Source: Rhodocaloribacter sp964552015
GTDB taxonomy: Bacteria > Bacteroidota > Rhodothermia > Rhodothermales > ISCAR-4553
DNA: 47,454 nt
Assembly: GCA_964552015.1 (NCBI GenBank)
Contig: CAZKFR010000020.1
Coordinates: 1 to 47,454, forward strand
Reading direction: 5' to 3'
Shown here one piece after another: positions 24,787 through 33,732 of the stretch (position 1 is the stretch's first letter; every line of letters begins with the position of its first letter). Under the pieces are notes generated by a model that was given only the letters and a program-made list of their open reading frames with translations, was not told the DNA's origin and ran no database searches. The position numbers were made by a program, and so were the translations under genes.

Positions 24787-25712
24787 AGTTGGAGATACGG
24801 ATGGTCGTCGGGATCGATGTAGCGATCGAGGAAGGTCTGGTGGCGCGCGGCCAGGCGCTCACGGAAAGCGTCCCAGGCTTCGGTGGGGACGTCGTTGCGA
24901 AACGGCTCGCGGCCAACGAGCAGGCTTAAGCTCCTCCGCCTCATCCCTCCGGGGGGCGTCCGGTAGAACGTGCGCCGCATCCGCCGGGCCATGCTCCCGA
25001 CCAGCCGGGCCGGCATACCGAATCCGTGCACCAGCCGCTTTTCGAGCCGCGTGACGGCCCGGACGGCACGCAACACTTCCGGCGGCGGCGACACGTTGAC
25101 CGCCGGACCGATATGGTTCGCCAGCCGCGTTATGTCGATGCCGAGCCAGGCTGCTGCGTCGGCTTCCAGACCCGGCGCCCGCTTCACCCGGTCGAACGGG
25201 CGCAGGTGCATCGCCGCCAGCCCGTCGAGCCGCTCCCACCGTTCCACCAGACGAAGGTAATCGGCCCGCCTGCTTGCCTGAAGCACGAACCGCGCGGCCG
25301 CCCGGTGGCCCCGCGAGAGCAGGTGCTGCCGATAGAGGGACAGCACGTAGTCCTTCGGTGGGCGAAGATAACAGACGACCTCGATCCGGTGTCCGGCCAG
25401 CCAGCGCCCCAGGCGTCTCATTTTATCGCAGGAAAGCAGCGAAAAGTCCTCGCAGCTGATGAGCACCCGGTCGCCCTCCCAGGCCTCGATCTCCCGTCGA
25501 AGGGCATCGCCCTGCTGCCTTCCGCGCCTCCCCCGCCAGCCCAGAAGCGACCAGGCCAGGCCATGATGCGCCCAGGGAAGGCGCTCCGTCCGCCCGGTCC
25601 GTGGATAGAGCACACCCTCCCGCGCCAGCCTCGACGCCGTCCGGGCGAAAAACTGTTGCAGGCTGGTCGTGCCCGTCTTGTGGGTGCCGATATGGAGAAA
25701 AATCGTCTTCAT
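24783..25712 (-). CDS. P-loop sulfotransferase family protein
   Basis: The product has 309 residues. The N-terminus HIGTHKTGTTSLQQFF (7-22) is the 5'-phosphosulfate-binding loop of PAPS-dependent sulfotransferases. VVCYLRPPKDYVLSLYRQHL, the 3'-phosphate-binding RxxxxxxxS region, follows in the middle of the protein. The protein would transfer sulfate from PAPS to a hydroxyl or amino group of a glycan, lipid or peptide. It lies six bases downstream of an asparagine-synthetase homologue and overlaps the next glycosyltransferase gene. The presence of a sulfotransferase in a run attached to lasso-peptide genes raises the possibility of a sulfated product. Confidence 0.82.
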   Translation of the reverse strand: MKTIFLHIGTHKTGTTSLQQFFARTASRLAREGVLYPRTGRTERLPWAHHGLAWSLLGWRGRRGRQQGDALRREIEAWEGDRVLISCEDFSLLSCDKMRRLGRWLAGHRIEVVCYLRPPKDYVLSLYRQHLLSRGHRAAARFVLQASRRADYLRLVERWERLDGLAAMHLRPFDRVKRAPGLEADAAAWLGIDITRLANHIGPAVNVSPPPEVLRAVRAVTRLEKRLVHGFGMPARLVGSMARRMRRTFYRTPPGGMRRRSLSLLVGREPFRNDVPTEAWDAFRERLAARHQTFLDRYIDPDDHPYLQL

Positions 25713-25718
25713 CCGGGA

Positions 25719-27503
25719 TCATCGATGACGTACCGCCCAGAGGACGACGCCCACGAGGGTTTTCAGCCCGGCGCCCTGGAGCGGGTCGGCCAGCGGCACG
25801 GGGTCGCCGGGCGGGGGCAACAGGCTCCGGAAGACGTCCACGTCGAAGAGGTCGGACACGGCGTCGAGCCGGCGGTGGGCCTGTTCGCGGAGCGTGGCCC
25901 AGGCCGGGTTGCGGTTCATGTCCCAGAGCCGGTGGTTCACGCGGGGCTCGTAGACGGTGTGCCGGACACGCCAGGCCCGGACGTGCTCCCGGAGCCGCTC
26001 GGCCAGGATGTAGCGGCGCTGTGCCCACCGCGAGGGATAGCGGACGGCCCACTGCGCCAGCTGCCCGCCGTCGAGCGGCAGGGACGCCAGGCCGGGAAAG
26101 CGCCGGGCGAGCAGGTGGCGCTGGAGCCGCCGGGCCCGCAGGAGTTCCATCGGCACCCCCAGCGCCGCCCGGACGACGGCGGGCCGGCAGTACGGCACGA
26201 GCGGCCAGGTGTGCCGGGCCATCACGAGCACGAGCCGGGCGACGTTGTGCCGGTCGCGGTGCATCAGGTCGAACCACCAGCCCCGGCGTTCGGTCGTGGC
26301 ACCGTGGGCGACGTACGTGGCGAAGAGTTCCTCCTGGCAGGCGGCGACGAGGTCCGGGCCGTCCCCGCCGCGCCAGAGTCGCTCTACGCTCTCCGGCGGC
26401 AGGCCGTAGCCCTGGTTGATCCGCGCCGTCGTCACCGCGAAGGCTTCCCGTGGATCCTCCGTGCCGATCCCCCGGCCGATGTGGTTGCCGCCCATGACGA
26501 TGTCGCCCAGGTAGCCGGTGGCCGTGACCAGAGGCGACGTGCCGGCGTGCTCGCTCAGGGCCCACAGGGCAAAGTCCGTCACGGCGTTGGTCAGGTGCCC
26601 GGCGTCGATCTGTGCTTCCATCCAGGCCGGATAGCGTTCCACGGGCACGGGGACGACCCGGTGGCGCCACCCGCAGGCCGCGGCCACCCGGGCGGCCGCG
26701 CGGGCTTCGAGGTCGGAGGGCTCCCCGTACGTCCACGCCTCGGCGACGGCCCCCGGTCGCCCGGCCAGGTAGCCGGCCACCAGGCGCGAGTCCAGCCCGC
26801 CGCTGAGCTGGAGGTTCACCGGCTTCGTCACCTGCTCCGCCCACGTCTTGAAGAGACGGTCGAAGGTCCCGGCGTGCGCGTCCATGTCGCCCGGCTGCAC
26901 GTCTTCCCGCGCGTCCCACATCACCTCGGAGCGCGGCGGCCCGCCGGCCTCCCGGACCAGCCGGTGGCGCGGGCGGAGCCGCCGGATCGCCCGCCACACC
27001 GTCCGCTCGCCGCACGGGAAGGAGTACAGGAGGATGCTCGTCAGCCCCACGCGGTCGACCTCCCGCGGGCAGGCCGGATGCAACAGGAGGAGCGACGGGC
27101 TGCTGGCGACGAGCAACACCTCCGCATGCTCGAGGAAATAGACGGGGAAGATGCCCAGCAGGTCGGCTGCCACCGAGACACTTCCGTCGGCACCCATCCA
27201 CACCTGCACACCGAAGTCTGCGGCTTCGAACCATTCGTGGAACGCAGCTTCCGGCTCCCCGGCGTTGGGTGCGGGAGTCGGCATGCCGGCTTCGTCGCCC
27301 AGGCGCACGAGCACGCTGCCGTCCGCGTCGCGGTGCTCCCGGTACGGCGCGGGGGCCGGCGCCCGGACGGCCAGATGCCGTTCCCCGGCGACGACCTCGC
27401 GGACCGGCTCGCCCGGCTGCGCCTCGAGCCAGCGGCGCGCGGACGTCAGGTACTGCCGACGGCGCTCCAGATCCGGATCGGCGATGAGGAAGAAATCGGC
27501 CAT
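25719..27503 (-). CDS. Asparagine synthetase-related protein 1 (no N-terminal nucleophile Cys)
   Basis: The product has 594 residues with the two-domain layout of class II asparagine synthetases. The N-terminal glutaminase-like domain starts MADFFLIADP and so lacks the Cys2 nucleophile needed to release ammonia from glutamine. The C-terminal ATP-pyrophosphatase domain has LQLSGGLDSRLVAGYL at about 232. Such proteins activate a carboxylate as acyl-adenylate and can form amides with a different amine donor. It lies 13 bases downstream of a second homologue. Homologues of this type occur in surface polysaccharide and RiPP loci; substrate unknown. Confidence 0.82.
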   Translation of the reverse strand: MADFFLIADPDLERRRQYLTSARRWLEAQPGEPVREVVAGERHLAVRAPAPAPYREHRDADGSVLVRLGDEAGMPTPAPNAGEPEAAFHEWFEAADFGVQVWMGADGSVSVAADLLGIFPVYFLEHAEVLLVASSPSLLLLHPACPREVDRVGLTSILLYSFPCGERTVWRAIRRLRPRHRLVREAGGPPRSEVMWDAREDVQPGDMDAHAGTFDRLFKTWAEQVTKPVNLQLSGGLDSRLVAGYLAGRPGAVAEAWTYGEPSDLEARAAARVAAACGWRHRVVPVPVERYPAWMEAQIDAGHLTNAVTDFALWALSEHAGTSPLVTATGYLGDIVMGGNHIGRGIGTEDPREAFAVTTARINQGYGLPPESVERLWRGGDGPDLVAACQEELFATYVAHGATTERRGWWFDLMHRDRHNVARLVLVMARHTWPLVPYCRPAVVRAALGVPMELLRARRLQRHLLARRFPGLASLPLDGGQLAQWAVRYPSRWAQRRYILAERLREHVRAWRVRHTVYEPRVNHRLWDMNRNPAWATLREQAHRRLDAVSDLFDVDVFRSLLPPPGDPVPLADPLQGAGLKTLVGVVLWAVRHR

Positions 27504-27516
27504 AGGGACACTTCAG

Positions 27517-29343
27517 TCAGATGAGACGGGGGCCCGGCGCGGGCGCCTCGAGCACGTGCTCCTGCCAGAGCAGGAACGACAGGATCGTCCAGAGCAGCCA
27601 CTGATGCGCCCGCCGCCCCTGCAGGTGTTCCTCCAGGGCGTGCAGGATGGGCTCCGGGCGAAAGAGTCCCGTCGCCGCCAGGCGCTCCGGCGTCAGCGTG
27701 GCGCGGACGAGGTCGCGCAGGGGCGGCATGGCGAGCCAGCGCCACAGGGGCGCCGCCTGCCCCAGCTTCGGCGCAAAGGCGATCTCGCGGGGCATGACCG
27801 TGGCCGCTACTTCCCGTAACAGCGTTTTGTTCGCATCGCCGCGCAGGCGTGCCAGGAACGCAACGACATCGAGATCGAGGAAGGGGAAACGGAACCAGAG
27901 GCCATGCGCCTCGCCCCACCGGTGGTTCCACCAGAGGTTGTGCTCGGCCTGAAGCAACCGGTTCGTCAGCAATGCCAGAGCGGCAAACCGATCCGGGCCT
28001 GCGATCTCGGCTGCCATCTGCTCCAGCCATTTCCGGCGTGCCGCGTTTCCGGCTTCGAACAGCGCCGGATCGCGATATACCCGGCGCCGGTCTTCCTCCC
28101 GCACGATGGTGTTGACCCCTTTTTTCAGGTAGACCAGCGGCGCGCCCCCGGCTGCCAGCCGGGTGACGGCGTGAAACCGCTCCGTCTGACGCCACCGACC
28201 CAGCGGCCGGGTGAGTCGGACCACGACCGGCCACGGGACCCGGGGCCATCCCCCCAGCTCGAGCCCCAGCGTCTCGGCCCGGGACAGCTCCCATCGCCCA
28301 GGAAAGCCCGGCAGGGCACCGGTCAGCACCGTGCCGATGCCGTCGGCACGCAGGGTCTCCAGCCGGGCGGTATGGATGCCGAACGTGAAGGGTTCTTCGT
28401 ACTGACGGAGCAGCGACGGCAGGCGGTCGGCCACCCAGGCCGGCCCCATCGGCACCTTTTCGTGGCGCACGCCCAGATGCCGGGCCAGCCGGTGGGCTCG
28501 CTCGTACTCGTTCCACGGCCCCTCGTACCCCTCGTAGTCGAACGTGTAGGCCGTCACGGGCACGTCCAGCCAGCACCGCAGGCCGGCCAGGACGAGCGAC
28601 GAATCCACGCCGCCGGAGAGCAGCACGGCGAAGGGGCCGCCGGTGGCCGTCCGACGCGCCAGGCTCGCCTCGATCCGCGCTTGCAGCGCCGGCACGAGCC
28701 GTTTCTCCCGGCGCACCTTCGGCCGCACGACCGGGAGCCAGTACCGCACCGTCGTCGCCTCGCGCCCGCGGCGGACGAGCGCATGCGCCGGCGGCACCTT
28801 GCGGATCGCCTCGACCAGCGTCCAGGGCGCCGGCAGGTAGCCCATCGCCAGGTAGGCATCGAGCGCGTGCAGGTCGATGGCCCGCGCGACGCCCGAAGCC
28901 AGGAGCGTCGCCAGGTCGGTGGCCCAGAGGAGGGCCGTCCCGTGCTCCGCGTAGAACAGCGGCGGCACGCCGGCCCGGTCGCGCACGAGCGCCACCTCCC
29001 GGCCACCCTCCGACCAGACGACGCCGCTTCCCTGCGCGTCGATGCGGCCGAGGCCTTCCGGCCCCGCGGCGTCCCACGTCGTCCGCAGGAGCCGGGCCGG
29101 GGCGTCCGTCGCCGGGGCATAGACCTCACCGAAATAGACGGCGCCGTGGTCGTCGCCCGGTGCGTACACGTCCACCTCCGGCCGCGCCGTTTGGGCCGCC
29201 ACCGCGAGCACCGGATCCGCAGCGGGCACGCCGAGCACCCGGTAGCCCTCCGGCCAGGCGTGCGCCAGGAACCGGGCGGCCACGCCCGTACGGTCGGGGT
29301 CGTGGACGCCAGCAAAGACGGGACGACGGGGCAGGTCGTTCAT
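27517..29343 (-). CDS. Asparagine synthetase-related protein 2 (no N-terminal nucleophile Cys)
   Basis: The product has 608 residues. The ATG at 29343 overlaps the stop of the EEP gene (ATGA), which supports this start over the much longer frame. The N-terminal domain (MNDLPRRPVFAG) lacks Cys2 but keeps family features such as VALVRDRAGVPPLFYA. The synthetase domain has AVLLSGGVDSSLVLAGL near residue 240 and an FPFLDLDVVAFLARL segment near the C-terminus. It is clearly homologous to the preceding protein and to the lasso cyclase at 37335-38652, but all three differ strongly. It probably catalyses ATP-dependent amide formation on an unknown acid. Confidence 0.82.
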   Translation of the reverse strand: MNDLPRRPVFAGVHDPDRTGVAARFLAHAWPEGYRVLGVPAADPVLAVAAQTARPEVDVYAPGDDHGAVYFGEVYAPATDAPARLLRTTWDAAGPEGLGRIDAQGSGVVWSEGGREVALVRDRAGVPPLFYAEHGTALLWATDLATLLASGVARAIDLHALDAYLAMGYLPAPWTLVEAIRKVPPAHALVRRGREATTVRYWLPVVRPKVRREKRLVPALQARIEASLARRTATGGPFAVLLSGGVDSSLVLAGLRCWLDVPVTAYTFDYEGYEGPWNEYERAHRLARHLGVRHEKVPMGPAWVADRLPSLLRQYEEPFTFGIHTARLETLRADGIGTVLTGALPGFPGRWELSRAETLGLELGGWPRVPWPVVVRLTRPLGRWRQTERFHAVTRLAAGGAPLVYLKKGVNTIVREEDRRRVYRDPALFEAGNAARRKWLEQMAAEIAGPDRFAALALLTNRLLQAEHNLWWNHRWGEAHGLWFRFPFLDLDVVAFLARLRGDANKTLLREVAATVMPREIAFAPKLGQAAPLWRWLAMPPLRDLVRATLTPERLAATGLFRPEPILHALEEHLQGRRAHQWLLWTILSFLLWQEHVLEAPAPGPRLI

Positions 29344-30434
29344 GGGCAGGCACGGGTCGAATCGTTGGGCGGGGCGTCGAGGCGAAGGGCGGCGAGCACG
29401 GGGCGGTGGTCGGCCTCCATCGCCGGGCCGACGCCGGCGGCCAGCACCTGCCAGCCCGGACCGGCCAGGATGTGGTCGATGCGGACGAGCGGCCACCGCG
29501 CGGGGAACGTGGCGGCGTAGAGCGGCCCCCGCGCCCGGACGGCGTCGGTGAAGCCGCGGGCGAGTTCGCGGAAGGCCCACTCGTGCCGCGTCGCGTTGAA
29601 GTCGCCCATGACGAGCACGGGGCGCGTCTCCGCCTCGATGCGGCGGCGCAGGGCGCGGGCTTCCCCGGCCCGGACGAGCACGTCGTCGCGCAGCGTGCGC
29701 AGCGCCTGCCCGAGACGGCCCGGGCCGGCGCGCCGCTCCTCCAGGGGCATCTTGCTCAGGTACGAGCGCAGGTGCACGTTGTAGACCACGAACGGACGCC
29801 CACACCACGACAGCTCCGCCCGGACGGCATGCCCTCCCTCCCCCGCCGGCCCGACGGGGAGGACCTCGAACGTCCCGGCCAGGCCACGCACGAAGACGGG
29901 GTGGCCGACGCCCTGCACCCCTTCGCCGGACCGGTCCGGCAGCCCGTATCCGGCCTGAAGCACCGGCAACACTTCGCCCGAAAAGCCCTGCTCTCCGTTG
30001 CCGTAGAACGCGATGGCCGCTTCCTGCAGGCCCACTACGTGGGGACGGTACACGGCCAGCACGTCACGGAACGCGCGGGAGACGGTCCGCTCCGGCCCGC
30101 GGGCGTTGAGCGAGAGAACCACGAGCGTATCCCCGGCCGCCCCCGGAGGCACCGCCACCGGCCGCCCCAGCCGCGGCACGTCGCCCCCGAAGCGGAGCAC
30201 CACGAGCACCAGCATCCCCGCATAGAGGCCCCGGAGCGTGAGGGGCGCCCGGCGGAGGAACACCCCCACGGCGACGCCCGCCACGACCAGGCTCAGCGGC
30301 GGCACGAGCGGCCCGAGGAGCTGGAGTGCCCACACGCCGGGGCCCGGCGCCACGTACGCCGCCGCATAGCCCCCGAGGAACAGGAGCGCCGGCACGACGA
30401 GCAACCCGGCCCGAACGCGACGCACCCCACTCAT
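29340..30434 (-). CDS. Membrane-anchored endonuclease/exonuclease/phosphatase (EEP) family hydrolase
   Basis: The product has 364 residues. About three hydrophobic segments (residues 8-80) anchor it in the inner membrane. The EEP domain follows with VLSLNARG, VVGLQEAA (metal Glu), VYNVHLRSY, VMGDFNATRHE and the terminal RIDHIL and EADHRPVLA, giving the complete metal and catalytic set. Membrane EEP proteins are usually phosphodiesterases acting on lipids or nucleotides outside the membrane rather than nucleases. It overlaps by four bases with genes on both sides, so it is part of the same operon as the glycosyltransferases. Confidence 0.85.
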   Translation of the reverse strand: MSGVRRVRAGLLVVPALLFLGGYAAAYVAPGPGVWALQLLGPLVPPLSLVVAGVAVGVFLRRAPLTLRGLYAGMLVLVVLRFGGDVPRLGRPVAVPPGAAGDTLVVLSLNARGPERTVSRAFRDVLAVYRPHVVGLQEAAIAFYGNGEQGFSGEVLPVLQAGYGLPDRSGEGVQGVGHPVFVRGLAGTFEVLPVGPAGEGGHAVRAELSWCGRPFVVYNVHLRSYLSKMPLEERRAGPGRLGQALRTLRDDVLVRAGEARALRRRIEAETRPVLVMGDFNATRHEWAFRELARGFTDAVRARGPLYAATFPARWPLVRIDHILAGPGWQVLAAGVGPAMEADHRPVLAALRLDAPPNDSTRACP

Positions 30435-31474
30435 CGCCCGGCCTCCCGCACGGTTTGCGCATCACCCCGGACCGGCACGTCCGGCAGCACGCCCCGCTTC
30501 TTCACCAGCCCGTAACGGTCATAATGCCGGGGCCGGCCCCGCTCCCGCAGGTACTGCCGGATCTGGGCGAGCTGGTTGACCAGGCCGAACTCGACCGGGT
30601 CGATGCCCTCCGTCCGCCACACCGCGCGGGGATGGGTGAGGCGCCACAGGCCGAGGTGCAGCCATCGCTTCACGAGCACTACATGAGGCGCCCGCCACAC
30701 CTCCCACGGGTGTTTCCGGTGGGTGAAGTCCGCCTCCGTACCATGCTGCCAGTGATAGCGCAGGTAGGTCATGGCCCGTCCTCGCCGCCGGGCCGCCGCC
30801 AGGAACGCCCGGCGGGTCAGACGCGCGGCGTCGGGGTGGTGCTCCACCGGCACATCACGCACCCACACCACCCGGAAGCCGGCCAGGATGAGCTGCTTCG
30901 CGAAGAGGGTGTCCTCCTGGAAGCCGTACGCCGAGCCGGGACCGAGTTCGGGGTCGAAGGCCAGCACCTTCTCGAGCACGCGCCGGTGCAGGGCCATGCT
31001 GATCGTGATGGGATGCGGATCGCCCGCCCCGCGCTCCACCGAGACGGAGAGGTTGACCCGGTGGAAGGGCGTCATCCAGGGGCGCTCCAAGTGCGGGGCC
31101 AGAACGGACGTCCCCCCCACGACGTCGGCCAGCCCGGCCCGGATCGGCGCGGTCATGGCGTCGGCCCAGCGGGGGGGCAGGCGCACGTCGTCGTCGGTGA
31201 ACAGCAGGATCTCGCCGCGGGCGGCATAGAGGGCCGCCGTCCGTGCGTAGCCCGTGCCGGGGCGGGGCTCCTCCACCAGGCGCACCGGCATGTTCGGCAG
31301 GCGCGCCGACCGCACCCAGGCGGCCGTCCCATCCGTCGAACCGTTGTCCACCACCACCAGCTCGGCGGTGAGGCCGGGCGGCAGGACGAGGCCCCCCACC
31401 GAAGCCAGCGTCTCCTTCAGGGCCCCGAGTCGGTCGCGCGTGCAGATGAGGATGGAGAGGTTCGGCCCGCTCAT
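30431..31474 (-). CDS. Family 2 glycosyltransferase, paralogue B
   Basis: The product has 347 residues. GT-A motifs are LSILICTRDRLGAL, VVVDNGSTDGTAAW and the DxD-type metal site LLFTDDDVRLPPRW. The C-terminal half is rich in Arg/His/Trp (YLRYHWQHGTE, LGLWRLTHPRAV). The latter strings recur in the adjacent gene 31471-32508, so the two arose by tandem duplication. It is coupled on both sides by ATGA overlaps. The acceptor is unknown. Confidence 0.87.
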   Translation of the reverse strand: MSGPNLSILICTRDRLGALKETLASVGGLVLPPGLTAELVVVDNGSTDGTAAWVRSARLPNMPVRLVEEPRPGTGYARTAALYAARGEILLFTDDDVRLPPRWADAMTAPIRAGLADVVGGTSVLAPHLERPWMTPFHRVNLSVSVERGAGDPHPITISMALHRRVLEKVLAFDPELGPGSAYGFQEDTLFAKQLILAGFRVVWVRDVPVEHHPDAARLTRRAFLAAARRRGRAMTYLRYHWQHGTEADFTHRKHPWEVWRAPHVVLVKRWLHLGLWRLTHPRAVWRTEGIDPVEFGLVNQLAQIRQYLRERGRPRHYDRYGLVKKRGVLPDVPVRGDAQTVREAGR

Positions 31475-32508
31475 GGCGACACCTCCGCCGGTCGTGGAGC
31501 CGGCGCCGGCCCGTACGGCACCTCGCCGGCCTGCTTGACGAGCCCTTCCCGCGCGTACGCCCGGGGCCGGCGGCGCAGCCGCACGTACTCGCGGACCTGC
31601 TCGTACTGGTTCACGAGGAGGAACTCGGCCAGGTCGATGCCCTCCCTCCGGCGCACCGCGCGGGGATGGGTGAGGCGCCACAGGCCCAGCCGGAGCCGGC
31701 GGATCGCCAGCACGGCCCACGGATGCCGCCAGACCTGCCACGGGCGGCTGCGGCGGGTCCACCGCGCCTCCGGCTCATGCCGCCAGTGGTAGGCGATGTA
31801 GGTCAGGCCGCGCCCCCGGCACCGGGCCGCGTGCAGGTAGGCCGCCCGCTCCAGGCGGCTCGCGTCGGGGCGGTGGACCACCGGCGCCTCCCGCACCGTC
31901 GCCACGCGGAAGCCCGCCGCCTGCACCTGGTAGGAGAACAGCGTGTCGTCGAAGAAGCCGTAGTACGTGCCCGGGCCCAGATCGGGGTCGAAGCCGGGCA
32001 CCCGCGCGAGCACGCGCCGGTGGAAGCCCATGCTCAGGCCCACCATGTCCGCACGGCGGTCCTCGTCCATCCCCTCGGTGACGGCCAGCACCGCCCGGTG
32101 AAAGACCTGCATCCACGGGCGCACGAGCGCCGGGTGCAGCACCGACGTGCCCCGGACGGCGTCCGCCGCCCCCGCGAGGATTGGCGCGCACATCGCCGCG
32201 AGCCAGTTCGCCGGCACGTCCACGTCGTCGTCGGTGAACAGGATGATCTCGCCCCGTGCGGCGGCCAGCCCCGTGTTGCGGGCATGGGCCTGCCCCGGAC
32301 GTGGCTCCTCGACGACCCGCACCGGCAGGTTCGGAAGGTGCACCGTACGCGCCCAGTCGGCGGTGCCGTCCGTCGACCCGTTGTCTACCACCAGCACCTC
32401 CGGCGCCAGGCCCGCCGGCACGTCGAGACGCGCCAGCGTGTCCAGGGTGCGCGCCAGCGCCTCCCGGTGGTCGCGCGTGCAGATGATGATGGAGACGGGC
32501 ACCGCCAT
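31471..32508 (-). CDS. Family 2 glycosyltransferase, paralogue A
   Basis: The product has 345 residues with VSIIICTRDHREAL, VVDNGSTDGTADWA and the metal-binding ILFTDDDVDVPANWL. GLWRLTHPRAVRRREGIDLAEF near the C-terminus matches the corresponding stretch of the next gene (LTHPRAVWRTEGIDPVEF). The differences across the middle of both proteins suggest diverged acceptor or donor specificity. It lies 3 bases downstream of the SGNH hydrolase gene, and its stop overlaps the start of the next glycosyltransferase. Confidence 0.87.
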   Translation of the reverse strand: MAVPVSIIICTRDHREALARTLDTLARLDVPAGLAPEVLVVDNGSTDGTADWARTVHLPNLPVRVVEEPRPGQAHARNTGLAAARGEIILFTDDDVDVPANWLAAMCAPILAGAADAVRGTSVLHPALVRPWMQVFHRAVLAVTEGMDEDRRADMVGLSMGFHRRVLARVPGFDPDLGPGTYYGFFDDTLFSYQVQAAGFRVATVREAPVVHRPDASRLERAAYLHAARCRGRGLTYIAYHWRHEPEARWTRRSRPWQVWRHPWAVLAIRRLRLGLWRLTHPRAVRRREGIDLAEFLLVNQYEQVREYVRLRRRPRAYAREGLVKQAGEVPYGPAPAPRPAEVSP

Positions 32509-32511
32509 GGC

Positions 32512-33624
32512 TCACTCACCCGGGCCGTCCGAGGCCGCCGGCACGGGCAACGCCCGGATCTGCTCCGCCACCATCGCGGCCAGCCGCCGGCTGCCCTCGG
32601 CATTGAGATGCATCTCGTCGAGAAAATGCTCCGGCGCCCAGCCCCGGTCGGGCAGGTCGGCCATCACGACGCAGGGCGCCTCGTCGCAGAGGCCCTCGGC
32701 CAGCCCGTGGAACCGCCTCAGCAGACCCGGCAGGGCGTCGTCGACGATGCGGGGCGTCCACGCATGCGTGGCGTCGCGCCCCGCATAGGCCGCCTCGTTG
32801 ACCACCTGCGGGACGAAGACCGCATAGCCCCCCCGGGCCCGCACCAGGTCCCTGAGCGTCGTCAGGTTACGCCGGTAGACGTGATCCACGTACGGGTCGG
32901 GCCCCCGGTAGGCCCCCTCGGGCGCCGGCGCCGCCCTGCCGTCCTCATCCACGAGCCCGAGCCGCCGCCCCACGAAGCCCACGAGCCGCACCAGCCCCGA
33001 GCGGCCCGTCAACTCCTCCCGGAACGAGGGCGGGGGCCCACCGGCGACCTCCAGGTTCTCGTACTGCTCCAGCCCGTGCGCCCGGTACTCGGGCGTGGCG
33101 TCGAAGCGATGGTAGTTGCGCAGGTCGTCCAGCCCCGTGTACACGACGACGACGTCCGGCCGGAGTTCGGGCAGGATGAGCGCCGTCTGGATGACGTGCT
33201 CGGCCGTCGAGTAGCCGGGGACGCCGAAGTTGAAGACGGCGTAGCGGTCGCCCAGGGCTTCCTGGAGCCGGGCCGGCCAGGTGTCTTCGTCCGGCAGGTA
33301 GGCCCCGAAGACGGCCGAGCCCCCCAGCACGGCGACGCGGATGCGCTCCCCGGCGTCCGCCGGTGCGCCCGTCCACCGCGTGCGCTGCATCGTCACGGTC
33401 ACCCTGCGCCCCCACAGCGGCGCCTGCATCCCGGCCGCCGGCATCCCCACCAGGTAGGGATGGTGCTCGAAGACCAGACTCATCAGCGGGACGGGCCGCC
33501 CCCGGTACAGCCAGCGCCCCTCCTTCACGCGAAAAAGGGCCTGGCCGCCCAGTTCGAGCAGCAGGACCACCAGGAACAGGGCACCCGCACCCAGTACAAC
33601 ACCACGAAGGAAACGTCGAAACAT
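32512..33624 (-). CDS. Membrane-anchored SGNH/GDSL hydrolase-like protein
   Basis: The product has 370 residues with one N-terminal membrane segment (about 8-28). The SGNH block I serine lies in VAVLGGSAVFG, the Gly/Asn-type motif in VYTGLDDLRNYHRF, and the catalytic Asp-His pair in FLDEMHLNAEG. Proteins of this layout remove or transfer acyl groups on extracellular glycans. It heads the run of glycan-type genes after a 108-base spacer from the ABC exporter gene. Confidence 0.82.
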   Translation of the reverse strand: MFRRFLRGVVLGAGALFLVVLLLELGGQALFRVKEGRWLYRGRPVPLMSLVFEHHPYLVGMPAAGMQAPLWGRRVTVTMQRTRWTGAPADAGERIRVAVLGGSAVFGAYLPDEDTWPARLQEALGDRYAVFNFGVPGYSTAEHVIQTALILPELRPDVVVVYTGLDDLRNYHRFDATPEYRAHGLEQYENLEVAGGPPPSFREELTGRSGLVRLVGFVGRRLGLVDEDGRAAPAPEGAYRGPDPYVDHVYRRNLTTLRDLVRARGGYAVFVPQVVNEAAYAGRDATHAWTPRIVDDALPGLLRRFHGLAEGLCDEAPCVVMADLPDRGWAPEHFLDEMHLNAEGSRRLAAMVAEQIRALPVPAASDGPGE

Positions 33625-33709
33625 AGAGGATTGGGTCAGGATCCAGAATTTGAGAAAAAAGGGACGTGCCGGCTCATGGTCGTCACGTCATCATCCTTTT
33701 CCGTCTGCC

Positions 33710-33727
33710 CTTCAGGCATCCCTGAAG
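33710..33727 (-). repeat. Short hairpin just beyond the ABC exporter gene
   Basis: CTTCAGG and CCTGAAG form a perfect 7-bp stem with a 4-base loop, six bases after the exporter stop codon. No T-run follows, so it may attenuate or stabilise the transcript rather than terminate it. Confidence 0.4.
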
Positions 33728-33732
33728 ATAGG

